This document shows, piece after piece, positions 6,118-6,326 of a stretch of DNA of 6,326 nucleotides. Made by a program: the position numbers and the translations under genes. Each line of letters opens with the position of its first letter. Position 1 is the first letter of the stretch. This DNA comes from Flavobacteriales bacterium UBA3442. Lineage in GTDB: Bacteria; Bacteroidota; Bacteroidia; Flavobacteriales; Schleiferiaceae. Location of the stretch: contig DFSH01000078.1 in assembly GCA_002378565.1 (NCBI GenBank), forward strand, positions 22,294 to 28,619. The letters run 5' to 3'. The notes beneath the pieces were generated by a model. It was not told the DNA's origin. It saw only the letters and a program-made list of their open reading frames with translations, and searched no databases.

Positions 6118-6326
6118 TGTTTGATTTTGGGTGTGACTTGTGCAGAGATTTTCAAGACCTTGACATTGGGCATGGTATTGGAAGTCAACGTGACAGTTTT
6201 GTTTTGATTGCCAGGCTTACTCTCTGAATTAAAGCTCACAGAAATTACGCCAGACTCTCCTGGAGCGATCGGTGTGCGTGGCCATTGGGGCACGGTGCAA
6301 CCACAGCTACCTGATGCGTTGGAAAT
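6114..6326 (-). CDS. DUF1573 domain protein, C-terminal part (partial)
   Basis: The last 70 residues of a protein are visible. Its 5' end lies beyond the right edge. The frame runs from 6326 to TGA (6116-6114). It contains the hallmark GSCGCTVPQWPRTPIAPGE, in which the CGC pair and the P-W-P spacing are typical of DUF1573 proteins. It continues with SFNSESKPGNQNKTVTLTSN and ends KISAQVTPKIKQ. The domain is an immunoglobulin-like beta-sandwich found mostly in Bacteroidota and Planctomycetota. Members usually have a signal peptide and are thought to be exported, but that part is outside the window. No biochemical function is established. The TGA overlaps the yajC ATG by 4 bp, so the two genes are co-transcribed and probably translationally coupled. 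Confidence 0.88.
   Translation of the reverse strand: MSNASGSCGCTVPQWPRTPIAPGESGVISVSFNSESKPGNQNKTVTLTSNTMPNVKVLKISAQVTPKIKQ

Noticed and set aside
5979..6227. An 82-codon plus-strand open frame across the yajC/DUF1573 junction
   Set aside because: It is antisense to two well-supported overlapping genes, and its Arg/Ser-rich product looks like a shadow translation.
1..6326. Search for mobile elements, CRISPR repeats, toxin-antitoxin pairs or other accessory systems
   Set aside because: No transposase or integrase motifs, no terminal inverted repeats, no regularly spaced direct repeats and no small paired genes were seen. Nearly all of the window is accounted for by core genes.

Overview
The window looks like an ordinary chromosomal housekeeping segment from a member of the Bacteroidota, probably near Flavobacteriia. 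Four things point that way. The ribosomal protein S16 tail is rich in Ala and Glu. The gene order DUF1573 then yajC is typical of the phylum. There is a TAnnTTTG-type promoter box upstream of pckA. None of the starts I checked has a Shine-Dalgarno sequence at a usable distance. Genus and species cannot be read from the sequence. I see no mobile element, CRISPR array, RNA gene, prophage or defence-system hallmark.

Layout. Bases 1-579 (+) hold the last codons of rpsP followed by rimM, a classic ribosome-biogenesis pair. Bases 590-1933 (-) encode a saccharopine dehydrogenase-family enzyme that converges on rimM with only 10 bp between the stops. A 70-bp divergent region then leads into pckA (2008-3615, +), a complete ATP-dependent PEP carboxykinase. 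Bases 3657-5015 (-) encode a PIN-PhoH fusion ATPase that converges on pckA. A 257-bp divergent intergenic region (5016-5272) contains small palindromes but no recognisable gene. Bases 5273-5788 (+) encode an uncharacterised 171-aa protein with two membrane segments and a helical TPR-like tail. It converges on yajC (5812-6117, -), which lies directly downstream of, and overlaps by 4 bp, a DUF1573 gene that runs off the right edge.

Functionally the genes are a mixture: 30S maturation (rpsP, rimM), central carbon metabolism (pckA), amino-acid metabolism (saccharopine dehydrogenase family), RNA metabolism (PIN-PhoH) and protein export (yajC). Strand alternates gene by gene, so only two multigene transcription units are apparent: rpsP-rimM and DUF1573-yajC. 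I found no convincing novel system. The points most worth a second look are the uncharacterised membrane protein, the very short predicted leader of pckA, and the tightly convergent gene ends without canonical terminators.
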